The notes below the pieces were generated by a model, which did not search any database, was not told where the DNA came from, and saw only the letters and a program-made list of their open reading frames with translations. The translations under genes were made by a program, and so were the position numbers. A stretch of DNA of 64,000 bases from contig JAKJHU010000076.1 of assembly GCA_022316685.1 (NCBI GenBank), forward strand, positions 2,118,001-2,182,000, given 5' to 3'. Origin of the DNA: Progne subis subis. Taxonomy: Eukaryota > Chordata > Aves > Passeriformes > Hirundinidae. Below, piece by piece: positions 12,726 through 25,545 of the stretch (its first letter is position 1; the number at the start of each line of letters is the position of its first letter).

Positions 12726-14844
12726 GCTATCTGTAGGTAACTGAACTGTATAAAGAGTGGGGAAAACTTGCTGCCATAATTTGTATTCCTCAGCAAAACT
12801 AAGGTGTCTTGAAGTGATCTTTTGAGAAGAAAATATAGAGGTCAAAAGCCTTTTGAACTCTAGAAATTGTAGGTTGGTCAAATCTTCTGCAAGAGAAGGG
12901 GCAGAAGTCACATGCCTTGAAACTTCTACCAATTGAGAAAATCCTTCCAGAATGGTTGTAGAGAACAAGCCTATTTTGGCATGGGGAGGACTGCACAGGT
13001 CTCTGCCTGTGCAGATAAATTTCTGTGATTCAAATATTTCAACACAAAGGGACACATATTACTAAAACAGTATTTTATTTTTTGTTATGTAGATGTACAT
13101 GACAATGGCTCAAAGCAAGTTTTTATGTGCTAGCAAAAAAAAAAAAAAAAATCAAGAGGAGGCAACTAGTTTTGTGTTGTTGTTACCCAAACCAGTTTGA
13201 GCTAACTCTCTTATATGCTAGATTGTGTGAAGGATTTATCTGGGTAAACAAGTGGGATATAAAAAATCAAAATGTGTGAAGCCAGGTTTGCTAGTTTAGC
13301 TGTTTTTTTTCCTGATTCCTAGAATGCTTATGAATTCTTTGCATCTTTTGTCCATCTGCAGGATCCGAAATTGGAGGTTTTGTTGATTTTGATAGTGTAC
13401 CTTTAAATATGCCTTAAATATTTTTAAAAGGCTGATTTACAATGCCTTCCCAACGTGTGGGAGTTCACTCAGATATTTCTTACCTGCTATCTCTTTTACT
13501 GTTTACCTAATACAGCATAATGGATTATCTTTTACTGCATGGTTCCTCATTAATTTTTATTAGTTGCTGGTCAACTCCTTAACTCAATCCACTCTAATAA
13601 ATTAAGGTGATAAGACACAATACCCTAATATACTTATTAATTCAAATGAATGGAATCAACTTTGCTGCACATCTGTTCTCAGTAACCTGCACAAATAGCA
13701 GTGAATTAGCATTGTCTCTCAGAAATAACATCTACAGTGACATCTTGTTCTTTTTTGCTGGCTGATGAAGCTCATGTCATTGCATTGCACAGGATGCTTT
13801 GGAAAATACAGTCACTGTGACTGTGAACTGTGGCTGAACTTTATACATCTTGAAGAGACAGCTCTAATTTGCTTGTGACTCCACAGAACTGTCCGCCTTT
13901 ATGGCTGGAAATGCTATAATACAAAAGTGTCTCAGAAGTATCAATGTATTAAGTATTACTAGAGCCCAAAGGGCAAAATCAAAAAAGACAAAGTAGAAGT
14001 GGACTTGAGTCTGATGGCTGTAAGTTGATCCTCTGTACAAGGAATTACTTCCTTGAGATCTGCTCTGACTCACTCAGGCTATCCATGACAGAGGAGATCT
14101 ATAGCCCTGTATAGTGGTTTTAACCATAAGGTGCCTGGAGGAGAGGTGCTAAACTTCAACTTACCTAGCCTTCATTAGAGATTGTGAAAGAGGAAGAACA
14201 TGCAGATCAGGTAAATTTTATTTAAAAACATTTAACATATTTTGTCTTGTCTCAAAACTGTTATATATATTTTTTGTCTCCCCTTCATGATAAAAAAAGT
14301 AATTGCAATACTTGTGTCTTATTTTAGCTCTGATTTGAACCAGTCACTGCCCATGTTGTAAGATGGGGGCAGTGAGACATACAGGCATCTGAGAATCTCT
14401 CAGGAAGTTCATTTGAGATCATGGACTGGACAAAAGGGGTTTGTGTTTCCAATTTGGGAGCATAAAGTACTAGAATATCTCCCATTTACTCCCTTTCTCA
14501 TTCCCAATATCTGTTTAAGAATTTTTATCTTCTTCAAAGGTTGTATTCTAGTCCTCTAAAATTACTGCGTTAAGCTTAAGCCCAGAGCCTTGGCATTTTG
14601 CATGTGCTGGAAGAAGCAGAACTTAAAACTTGAATAGTTTCTTCAGGCTGTGGTCATATGAAAATTATTCCTAACTATATAGACAAGCCACTCCACCAAA
14701 CACTTTCACCCAACATCACAAACAACATATCTTGGTTTACAAAAATAATCCAGAATTACTGTTTTTTAGTATCTATTCTTCTAGTTTACATGTCTGCCAC
14801 CTCTAGTTTATACTCTGCTGTCTTCTTGATATGATAATTGAAAA
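12726..14844. other. Intergenic between two CR1 copies, no gene seen
   Basis: Unique AT-rich DNA with an A-run of about 17 at 13135-13151. The 151-codon minus-strand frame at 12600-13055 begins inside unique DNA and runs into CR1 sequence. It has no recognisable domain. Confidence 0.6.
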
Positions 14845-16262
14845 GTCATGTCAGTCAGGTGAAGCCCCAGCTGACCAGAAAAAGGAAATCATTGTACCAA
14901 TCTTAAAAAGGGTAGAAAGGAAGACCCTGCGAACAACTGACCTATTAGCATCACCTCTGTGCTAGGGAAGATCATGGAACAAATCCTCCTAGAAGCTGTG
15001 CTTGGGCATAAGGAGGACCGAGAAGTGATTTAGGACAGCCAGTACAGCTTCACCCAGGGCACGTCCTATCTGACCAACCCAGTGGCCTTCTCTGATGGAG
15101 TGACTACATCGGGGTACAAAGGAATGGCTACAGCTGTCATTTGTCTGGCGCTCTGTAGAGGCTTGGATATGGTGCTCCACCACATGCTTCTCTCTTATTT
15201 GGAGCTAGGTGGATTTGATTGGGTGGACAAGGAATTGGTCGGATGGTCACGTTCAGAGGATTGTGGTCAACAGCCCAGAGTCCTGATGGATGATGTCCCT
15301 CAAGGATCTCTGTTGGGACCAATGTTATTTAATATAGGCAAAGAGATCAAGTGTACCCTCAGCAAATGTGCAGATGACAACAAGCTGAGGGGCATGGTTG
15401 ACACATCTGAATAATGGATATCATCCAGAGAAACCTGTACAAGCTCAGAATGTGGGCTTGGGAACCTCATGAGGTTTAACAAGAACAAGCGCCTGAGTTG
15501 GGGCAACCCCCAGTAGCAATTGCTGGGGATGAACAGATTGAGAGCAGCCCTGCTGATAAGGACTTGAGAGTGCTGGTGGGTGAGAGGTTGGACATGACTT
15601 GACAATGTGTGCTCAGAGCCTAGAAATCCAGTTGTATCCTAGGATCAAAATCAGCTTGGCCAGCAGCACAAGAGATGGGATGCTGCCCCTCTCTCCCCAC
15701 TGGTGAAATCCTGCCGGGAGTGCTGAATCCAGCTCTGGGGTCCCCAGCACAGGAGGGACATGGACCCGTTGAAGTGAGTCCAGAAGAGGGACACCAACAT
15801 GGTTAGAAGGATGGAACACCTCTCCTACAAGGAGAAGCTGAGAGAATTTGGATGGTTCAGCCTGAATAAGAAGGCTTTGGGGTGACCTAATTTCAGCCTT
15901 CATTACCTGAAGAGAGTCCACCAGAAAGATGGGCAGGAAAATTTTACAAGGGCATGTAGTGATAGGACAAGGGAGAATGGTTTCAAACTGATAGAGGGTA
16001 GGTTTAAATTAGATATTAGAAAGCAGTTTTAACTGTGAGAGTGGTGAGGCACTGGAACCATCATGAGGCTGCCCAGAGAGGTTGTGGGTGTCCCACCTCT
16101 GGAAGTGTTGGATGGGGCTCTTGGATGGGGCAAGGACAGCTTGGATGGGGCTCTGAGCAACCTGGTCTGCTGGAAGGTGCCCCTGCCTATGGCAGGGAGT
16201 TGGAACTATATGATCTTGAAGGACCCTTCCAAATGAAACCATGATTCTTCTATGATTCTTCT
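14845..16262 (+). mobile_element. CR1 LINE, 5'-truncated, with reverse-transcriptase remnant (plus strand)
   Basis: This is the longest LINE copy in the window, about 1.4 kb. It starts in the palm region upstream of the catalytic motif, with AGGGTAGAAAGGAAGACCCT and GGGAAGATCATGGAACAAAT blocks. A frame from 15082 to 15414 keeps VPQGSLLGPMLFN and the catalytic aspartate pair as CADDNKL instead of the usual FADD. Stops before and after show it is a pseudogene. It ends with two ATGATTCT units (about 16240-16260), the CR1 3' microsatellite. Confidence 0.92.
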
Positions 16263-17856
16263 GTACCAACTTTTCCAAACATAACATGTCTAAGTGGTAC
16301 ACTTTCCTACCTTTTCCATAGGCAAGTTTATAGGGTCTTAGATGTAAGCAGTAATTCCATGTTCATTTTCATAAAATCTGCTGACTAGAATTCAAGTTTT
16401 TGCTGCTTCTGAGCATTTACATAATGTCTCCTAAACACATTCAGATGTCCATGTATTAACAGTGACCTCTGAGAGCAGAATAAGAAGAAACTGTTCTATC
16501 TCTGAGAAACAGAAAGAATGTTTTATATAAATTTACTCAAAATATCTTTGGAAGAGATTGCTAAAAATGGTTAGAAAATTGATGGAATTCACTAGCCAGA
16601 GGGATCTTTTCCTGCTTCTCAGTAGAGGCAGAAATGACTGGCTGGGATTATTGTAGCACTGCATGGATCAGTTAAATCAAAAAAGGATTTTGCACTAGAG
16701 AAATTACCTTTGTGAGTTTAATGGATTTAACTTTAGTATTTATGGATTAAAATTTAGTACGCTTGAAAATAAAAAGCAAAGTTAAGAGATACATCCCAAG
16801 TCTACACGTATTTGTTATTAAAGCAGAAAGTGTGTTGGAAGAGGGAAGGGTGAGTAGTTGTATGGGAAAAGGGATGAAAAATTTTTACGCAAGATGCTAT
16901 GGCCTTTAGCTGTGAGACACTGAAGTTTACTCTTGCATGCTTGCTGCATGCAACCCAGACAATTTGGCTAGCATGATGGGGAGAATGGCAACAGGTATGA
17001 AATGGTCACCCTAGAGGAGCAGCTCCTACCAAAGTGTAAAAAAACAAGTAAAATGAGGCTGTGAAATTCAGTTGGTGAAGCATACTGCCCTTTTACTGGC
17101 CACCTCCTTCTTACAAGGAACAAAATTAAGGTCTCTGATGGGAAGTGCAGCATTTTTCTTGAGGGCAGGAGTGCTGAGAACAGCCCTGTTCTTAGAAATG
17201 CAAGGTGTGGTATTTCACAAAAAAAAAAAATAAAAAAAATAAAATAAAAAAAAAAAAAATTAGTTTTATAGCTATGAGTACGACTGTTGACATGAAGCTG
17301 AACAATTCAGGAAAGGCAAACAACTTAGAAAGCACATAAAAATTGCTAAGGGACTTCTCTGTGTAAAGTCAGTGGGTCTTTTTGCCTGGTATGTTGAAAG
17401 GTTGAAATCTATGTAATAAGGAAAAAGAAAGGAAAGGAAAAAGCTATGTTGTATAATTTAGGGCTTGGCCTTACAGCTTTATTTGTGTAAGTGGTTTCAC
17501 ACTTTTCTGAAGGCTTATTCCATGTGGCAAAGCATTATTTTTTCCTAAGTTATGTTGCTGTGTTAGTTTCTTAATTGTTTTCAGACATAAAGGTATATGG
17601 GGACATATCTTTCCCTTGTTGAAGTAATGACCAACACTTTTCACTTATTTCAAGGGTACTTTAATCTTTTCAAGGCTCTTTTAATTAAAATGAAATATTC
17701 AGTGTATGTACAGCACTTAGAAAGTACACATAGCTACGTTAAGTCCTGTGTTACTAGTATTCAACTCATTATCTTTTACATTTGTCATAAAACTAGCCAT
17801 GACTTAGCTCCTAAGCTTCTTAGTTCTCAGGGAAAATTAGCATTAGAAAATGCTTT

Positions 17857-17859
<3 letters not shown>

Positions 17860-17893
<34 letters not shown>
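17860..17893 (+). repeat. T34 homopolymer
   Basis: An uninterrupted run of 34 T, with no element recognised on either side. Seen from the minus strand it could be the A tail of a retroposed copy, but no signal supports this. Confidence 0.9.
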
Positions 17894-17897
<4 letters not shown>

Positions 17898-19194
17898 CCA
17901 TGGAAAATTACTACTACCACTGATTACAGCAGTGATGACAGTGTGTGAGCACCAACTGAACCAATGCAGAGATCAGTTGTAGCTCCACCTCTGTAAGAAA
18001 CTATAGGCTTTTGAGTCTCTATTGCTGCTCTTGATCATAATGGTCCTGTTTGGAAGCATGGACACATGACCATGATTTGTCATGGATCCATTCTTTTTAC
18101 AGACACAATACATGCAAACAACACACACTTAGAAAATGGTGACTATACACCTATACACCTAACTTGTGTCAGTGGGTCACAGAAGGCACAGGGTAGTGGA
18201 AAGTCAGAAGTGCAAGACACCCACAAGGCACTTGCGTTATGCATATGTGTTCCCAAGAATGGGACATTAGAGCTAATGCTGTCATAAAGAATTTTTTTCT
18301 GTACAAGCATATTTGAAAATGCAGGCTTTTGAGGTTTCTATGCTGGACTAAATATGTCTTGCTTAAAGTTAGGCGTGTGTGTTTGTTGTGGGCTTTAGGA
18401 AAATTACCAGATTTTCTTGGGAGGAGGTAGAACTTTAACTTTTTTCGTGTGAAATTAGAATCTTGCTAGCCCCCTAAAACCTAAAACCTCTGTCATGTTT
18501 GCCATTGAATAGTTATAGTAATAAATATGAAATCTATCATTAAATATGTCATTAAATCTGGATTTCTCAGTGTATATATACACCTTATCCACATATATTC
18601 AAAACGTTTTTATGTAGAAACCTGAATTTTGCTTTGGAAAGGAAACATTTTGAATTAATAGGAGTGGGGTAGAATAATATTGCGGATACCTCTAAGGTAA
18701 ATATGACATGATATTATTTAGACTACAAAAATACTTCTCTTACTTAGTTGTCTTTTGGCTTGGTTGTAACAGAAGGACAAGAAGAATGCTTTAGTTCTTG
18801 GAGTTTTTAAAAGAAGTAGACTATATCCTATCTGTTGCCGTATGGCTTTTTTTATTTATTAAATTAATAGTGTTAATCCTGTACAGAGCAAAGATGAGGG
18901 CCCATTTTTCACTTGCAATGAGACTTCATAAACAAAATCACATATAACTTGGTAAGATTCTTGGTACTTTGAGTCTACTTTGAGGAAATAATAGGTTACT
19001 GCCTACGTAACTAAAGGGATAATGAAACCTTACAGGTGAATGGCATTATTTTTTGTCTCTGCTGCATTATTCTAATTACTGCTGCTAGTAATATCTGACA
19101 CTTACACATCTTTGCTCTGAAGATGTAAAAAGCTTTAAAGCTTTGAAAAGATCACTTAAGCTTCATAAAAATCTGTGTTTGATATAACTCTTTA

Positions 19195-19320
19195 AGTAAA
19201 AATAGGTATATGGGGAAAGCATGGCAGAGGCTTTCAGTGACTTATTTAAATGCACACAATGAGTTGACTGCTGACTGGGGACAGATTTTTTGATGCTTTA
19301 TCTACTGATCCATCTAAAAT
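19195..19320 (+). mobile_element. MIR-like SINE relic (plus strand)
   Basis: TATGGGGAAAGCATGGCAGA, then CAGTGACTTATTTAAATGCA, CACACAATGAGTT, GCTGACTGGGGACAGA and TTTATCTACTGATCCATC follow the MIR order (core, then GTCACACAATGAGTT-like, then the 3' TCCACTAGACCA-like end). It is degraded, with no clear ends. Confidence 0.5.
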
Positions 19321-19728
19321 GCTTATTTTCACCAGCACAATTCTTCTGATGTAAAGGGAATTACATTTGACTTTCTGAATCACTACATTTCCTTTCAAAT
19401 GCCTATTCAAATGTTGTTAGGAGGAAATGAAAACTAATGTTCCTGGGTACATGCTCACAGCATTTATTGAAATGGTCTGTCATGCCGAGCCTCAGAACCA
19501 GCAGCTTTCATCATCTATAAAAACTTCACCTTTCCCAAGAGAAGGCTAGCTGCTGGGAAGTTTTTTTTCTTCAGGTTAGGAAGGCAGCATAACAGACCTC
19601 ACAACAGATATTTAGGCAGCTATAAAGAGCAAAATGTACTTGGAGCAAAGAACACGGTGAAGGGATAAAAAGCAAGAATCCTAGACCCTGTACTTGTGTT
19701 AAATTTATTTCCAAGATGAAGTTTTGAT

Positions 19729-19768
19729 TTTATTTATTTATTTATTTGTTTGTTTGTTTGTTTGTTTA
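19729..19768 (+). repeat. Compound (TTTA)n(TTTG)n microsatellite
   Basis: About five TTTA units pass into about five TTTG units. This is plain simple sequence. Confidence 0.9.
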
Positions 19769-22700
19769 ATTCAATTGCCGCATTTTATGAACTTGTATTT
19801 TGGGGGTACTCTAACATTAAATAATCAAAATCTTCTTTACTTGACCCTCTGTTGTTGAACATTAGTTGTGGCAGCATCAACTAAATAAGAACCTGAGAAT
19901 CAAACCTGCTATTTTTGTTCTATTTCTGGCTGGAATGATTCTTTGCCTTGATAAAAGGAGTAGAGAGATAAACTGAAATAAAAGGATTACAGAACCCTGA
20001 AATTCAAGTTCTGGCTTGTGACTGCAAATTGCTGAAATTCTCTGAGGCTCTGCCCCTTTTTCCACTTTATTCTTTCAAACTTTTCTACTTATATTGAAGC
20101 TCTTTAAGGCAGGAATTTTCTATAATATATACTTATTCAAAGCTTAGCATAGTTGATGATTTAACTTAAACATCATATTTACTAGTGAAATGAACAAACC
20201 ATAAAGAAATGAGCATGAATCACAACCTCAATGTGGAGAGCTGTGGTAGGAGATGGATGGGGGCAGCCATGGGATTATACAAGTGTCACAGACTTAAAAC
20301 CACAGAAACTGAAAACTGAAAGAACATGTTTTTATAAGGTACCCTAGGCCTAAATGTTTTCTAAGGAAAAAATGGTAATGGGATTAAAATGAATTTTAAA
20401 AAAAGACAAACAAAACCAAACAGCAAAAGAACCCAAAGTGGGAATGGAAAAGTGAAACTTCACTAGAATTGAAGCTGAAGTTTCAATAAAGTTGCCCCTT
20501 TCAATAAGTCTGAAGTCAGTGTCAGCTGAAGACAGAAAGTATTCTTATTTCTTACAATACATGGCTCTTGAGTACTTTCTACTGCTCACATGTAGTATGT
20601 ATCCTGTCTATCCCTAATATCTGTGGAAATACAGCTCAGAAATTTGATGATTTTCATGTAAAAAAATGAAACATTATTGAGAAAGTGGGTTTAGTTTTTG
20701 AAGAAGTGACTGACTTGAAATGTTTTCCTCTGTTCTGGAAAATATGGTCATGGGGGAAAAAGCACATAAATTTATAAATATTTAACATCCCTCTATAAGA
20801 AGCTCAATGGGCACTTTTTGCATTATCACTTAGATTGTTTTAGAATAATAGAATAAACTTTTTCCAAGGCAGCAAAGAAAATGTTCAGTATGGACAATGT
20901 TTCAAACTGAAGAAAATATGGTAGAAAACCCTGCATGAGCAGATGATCTGATAGTTAAGAGAAGCTAGAGCCCTGGACTAAGGCAGGCTTCAAACAATAT
21001 TGTTCATGTGTCCCATATACACCTAACAGTTTTTAATAAACCCGTGAAACTGAAGTTTATTAAAGGAATGCCAGTGTTCAAATGACCTGAAAGTCATTAT
21101 TTATACACTTGAATATACGAAACCAAGCTATTGCAAGGAGATTTGGACACCTACAATAAGATTTCATCTAAAGATTTGTAGTTTCTGACATGAATATTGA
21201 AAACATTGAAATGACAGAAGAGGCCTTGGCTTTCCATCTTTGATATGAGAAGTTCCATGTCCTCACTTAGGGAAATAAATTGCCCATTAACTCCTTACCG
21301 CCTCATCCGAGAAGACCTAGGTATTTTCCTTTTTTCCAGGGATGAATAGCTACAAACTCTTGGATTTCCCAGGAGATGTAAACCTCTAGGATGTTTTGGC
21401 TGTAAATTCATGCTTTCTAAAAGGCATACAAATGATGGTAATAGAGTATTGACAGAACTGAGAGAATCAAGGTAGGCAACTAGAATCCAACCAAAAAAAA
21501 ATTCAAAGTTGTCTGATCTGAAACTGAGCATTAATGGTATTTGGCTATATATAGTTACTAATCTCATGCATCCAAGAGGCTGCTCTTGTGAAGAAGGTCA
21601 GTAGTTTGCTGGGAAAAAGGAAGTGGCCTCTTCTCAACTGGAAAAGGTGGGGCCAGGGGGCTTTTCTAGAGCTTTGAGCCAAATTACTTAGTAAGGGCTA
21701 CAGAGATGATAATAAAATTTTATACGTACTGTCTATCGCCCCCCCTCTCCCCGGTATTTAATACATTAACATCGTAACTCATTGACAGCTACCCACTTAG
21801 CTGCCAGTATACATACATGTATTTCATGTGCATAGTCACCGGAGAGGTAGACCTTAAATTCTAGTCACAACTTTTCTGGGGAATTTGGGAGGTAATTTAC
21901 AGAATCTACAAATAGATGAAGTTGTTCTCATATTCAAGACATAAAAGTCTCTTTTGCTCTTCTCATGCATTACTCAGAATATTTGGGCTGACTAATTTTT
22001 CTTTTGACACATTGTTCTGATTATCCTTGTTAATAAATCAGCTTTCCTGTTTTTCTTTAAAGAAACTGCCTTATCTTTTAGGGTGGATAGGGTGTTTTTT
22101 ATGTTCCAAAATTAAGTCTGACTCAGCCAGGTGTGTTTTAGCATCAGCTTTGCTGAAACAGGGAGACAGTTTTTGTTTTGCATAGAAATTTGGGGATCAT
22201 TAGTGAAGCGACGTGAGGAATTCTAGTCTCAAATTTGTCACTATTATACAACCACACCCATGAGTCAGTTTTTTCATTTTGCCATCATACAGTGAATGCA
22301 GGCTCTTAAAAGGTGCCAGTCTGACAGCTTTGGAGTTTACAGAACAGGTTTTGTAGAGGCATTAGCAGTCACAGTTCTCTCTCTGCACTTCGATCTTTCT
22401 GAACAGCTGCAGCTTGATTATAAGACAATCTCAGATACTTTCTGGTGTATCTCAGTATAACTTGTCATCTATTAGGATATTCTGTTCTTTCCACATCCAG
22501 AAGTGACCCAGTTATACGACCTTTTTCTTCTTTAGTGCATTTGAGTACTGTTCCAGTTTGGCCCCTATTGGATGAAATGATCATTAATTGTAGCGCTGCT
22601 TTGTGGACTCAGTGGGCAGTGACGGTGACTTCCTTTATCTGCTTCAGAGCTTCACTCCAAAGTGCCATAGAGAGCTGCTCCTGTGGGCAATTTGCATTCT

Positions 22701-23096
22701 TCTTACCTGTACTCAGCCACACTGCAGATAAACTTATGGAATTAGGTTTCTGGGGTATTAAATCAACACCTCTCACAGCTGCCAGTTTCACAAATAATCA
22801 GCTCTCAGTTATGCAGCAAAATGGCAATGATAGAATAACCCAAATAAAACAAAACCAAGGCTTACACAAAAGGTAAATAAATTAAGCAGTAAGGATAGAT
22901 TAATATGCTCACCTTGGAAATGCGAGCAAGCAAATTCCTGTAGAGAGCAGAGGCAGCTTTAAGCAGGCAGAATGGGGCTGGGCATGAACGGTGCTCCATT
23001 CAGATGAGGTGAAGTGGCCAGGAGTGATGGAGGAAGGTAAGGCCTGGAGATCCACGCTGTGGATAATCCATTCAGATAACACTGCAACTTGTGTGG

Positions 23097-23206
23097 AAAA
23101 AAAACAAAAAAACAAAAAAACAAAAACAAACAAACAAACAAACAAACAAAACCCCAAAAAACCACACACACACAAAAAAAACCCACCAAAAAAACAAATA
23201 AAAAAC
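23097..23206. repeat. A-rich / (CAAA)n / CC-interrupted tract
   Basis: A-runs, about seven CAAA or CAAAC units, ACCCC, a CACACACA block and further A-runs with CCC extend over 110 bp. Four overlapping frames across it on both strands are composition artefacts. Confidence 0.9.
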
Positions 23207-25464
23207 TTTTTTCATTAAACATAGTATTTCTTTTAAGAAAATATGCTGTTGACCCTAATCAAAAAGTGTAAATAGACAGTGAATGCTCAATGGCATTTTA
23301 AGTGAGGGAATTGTTGCTGAGAGATGGGGGTGGTTTTACTCTTTTGGGAAAGAGAAAAAAAATGCAGGTCTATGAGAGGTACAAATTCTTGTTTGGCTTT
23401 ATTAAACAAATTTTGCCCAGGGCGGCAAGGCTAAGCTAAACTTTTCTCTTCCCCATCCCTAGCTGTATCACTCTGCAGCTGCATAATTCTCCAGGGATAA
23501 GCTCATGGACACACTAACTAGCTCTGAAACAAAAAGCTTCATTCTTTGGTTTTGGCAGTGGAAGCAGTGAGAAGCAGCAAGGCAGGCACACAGGTTGTGC
23601 TGAATCCTTTGGGATGATCTCTCCCACTAACCTCCTGGGGGTAGGACCAGAGCAGCAGCCTTGCTTGCCTGTCACTCTGAGGTACTCTGTCACAGCTGTG
23701 CTGCAATGAGTAAGTTCATTCAAAATAGCCTTCCTTAGTTGGAGAAAATAAGGGTGTGAGCAACCAAAATATCAATCCATTTACTTGGTTTGCACTGTAG
23801 TGTCTTGAAACAGTGTGATTGAGTGCCACAATAGCTTACACAGGTAATTAAGGAACAAGCAAGTAAAAACCTACACAAAAAAAAGTAAAATTGTAAAAGA
23901 ACCCTCTCTCTGACATGCAGAAAGCTAGTATGGATGCACTGTAAAATGAGATTAGATGAAGTGGCCTGAGCTGTAGTAACTCCACCTCAAATTTTCTGTG
24001 TCCAGATACAGTTATCAAGAGAGTTGCAGTAAACAAACTTACTAGGGACTCATGTCCTAATCTTCATGGTTCTGTGGTTGAAACTGGAAAGGAACATGAT
24101 GCTATGCACGGTTTCGGTTTTGATGGCACTGATTTTTATAAACATTACAGAATATGAACATCTATACCGATACTGTTGACTTTAGCCACATACAAGGTTT
24201 AGTAACAGTAAATGCTTTAATGTTGTTGGCTTTGCTCATTCCACCTTGACAAATTATGGATGATATGTTTAATTTCCCACTACTGAACCTGACTGTTCCT
24301 TAGATTACGAGAGGACTTTTATTTTCTTTTGCTGATGAAGAACTGAGGAACATTGTAGGGTTATGTACAAATTATATAGGAAGGTATAGCAGAGCAGGTA
24401 ACAGAAATGAGCTTTAGCTGAGCCCTATCTCAGTTCTTTCATGTGTAAATTCAACCCTGCCTAATTCTTCCTCATGTATCAAATTCGTCCAGTTTTTCTT
24501 CAAGGAAGGCTTCAAGACTTCAAGGCTCTTTTAATGTCTCGAGGTCTGAAACATCCAGCCTTTCTTCCTTGTTTCATGACCATCTGCAGGGAAATAGCAT
24601 CAGACTGTTGGCTTCAAAAGTGAGATTATGCTCTACATACCTGACTTCCACAAAGATGCAAATAGTGAATTCCCTTGTATTTTTGATGTCTGAGAGGAAT
24701 AAACACAGGGATCAATTGTTTCAGTCAAGGAAAAAAATTATTAACTGCTGTCAAGAAGTAGAGTTAAGCTTTTCATCCCTGTTGAGGGCTGCTGGACTCT
24801 ACCGTCAAGCTGACTAGAAGTGCCTTGTGCCCTGCAGAGACAGGCTACTTCTGAAGACAGTCATGAGAAAAACAACCTTTTTACGTTTATTTACTTGTAA
24901 GATTTATGATTTTATGGATGCACTAGGGAGTTATCATCCATTTTTTGACTGAAGCTCCCAAACACACAATCTGTCGTAGTTCTGTTTAATTCTATCCACA
25001 CAGTCTGCTTTATAGGCAAGAAAGGTGACACAATAAATATGAACTACCATCTCACACCAGTGCTGCATGGGCTCCCTGCTCGGCTCCCAATGCACTTCAA
25101 AGCTCTGTAGCTGTCTGGTCTCCAGCTGTCTAACAAACAACCTCTTCACCCATGAAGCATGCTGTGGGTAGGGGCAGTTGTTTCACAGGAACCCAGAATA
25201 CATTGTGTTCCCAGGGTAAGTTCTTGCCTGACTTTACCTCCAGGGAACAGGAAGAGCCTGAGCTGGACTGTCCTCAGAGCTGTTTGCAAACTGTTCTCAG
25301 AAACAATGGCTGATGATTCATCTGGCACTGTCATCAACAATCTCCAGGCCTGGCGTTTAACAGACCTTCCCAAAACACAGAAAGGGACCTTGTCAGACAG
25401 AATCGTGTATTTTTTATTGGTGGATCTACAGAAGAGTAACTTAGGCTTAAGAATGCTTGTAATC

Positions 25465-25545
25465 AAGTGATTACATATGCTTGCCTGAGGTCAGACAGTA
25501 AGCGAGTTTAGCAGCTCTGGGGACCCTTGTTCCTGTCTTGTGCTC
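25465..25545 (+). mobile_element. MIR-like SINE relic (plus strand)
   Basis: CTTGCCTGAGGTCAGACAGT (25480-25499), AAGCGAGTTTAGCAGCTCTG and GGGACCC resemble the MIR core CTTGCCCAAGGTCACACAGTAAGT...AGAGCTGGGA. The match is short. A frame overlapping it (25159-25470) has no recognisable family. Confidence 0.5.

Noticed and set aside
21725..21850. C-rich then ATACATTAACAT-like stretch, considered as a nuclear copy of mitochondrial control region
   Set aside because: Only a few words resemble avian control-region sequence, and no extended similarity could be recognised.
22445..22876. 143-codon open frame on the plus strand
   Set aside because: It has no recognisable domain, no splice-like edges and no nearby promoter. 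Its composition matches the flanks, so it is likely chance.
23089..23271. Lys/Asn/Thr-rich open frames
   Set aside because: They are produced by the CAAA/A-rich simple repeat and do not represent proteins.
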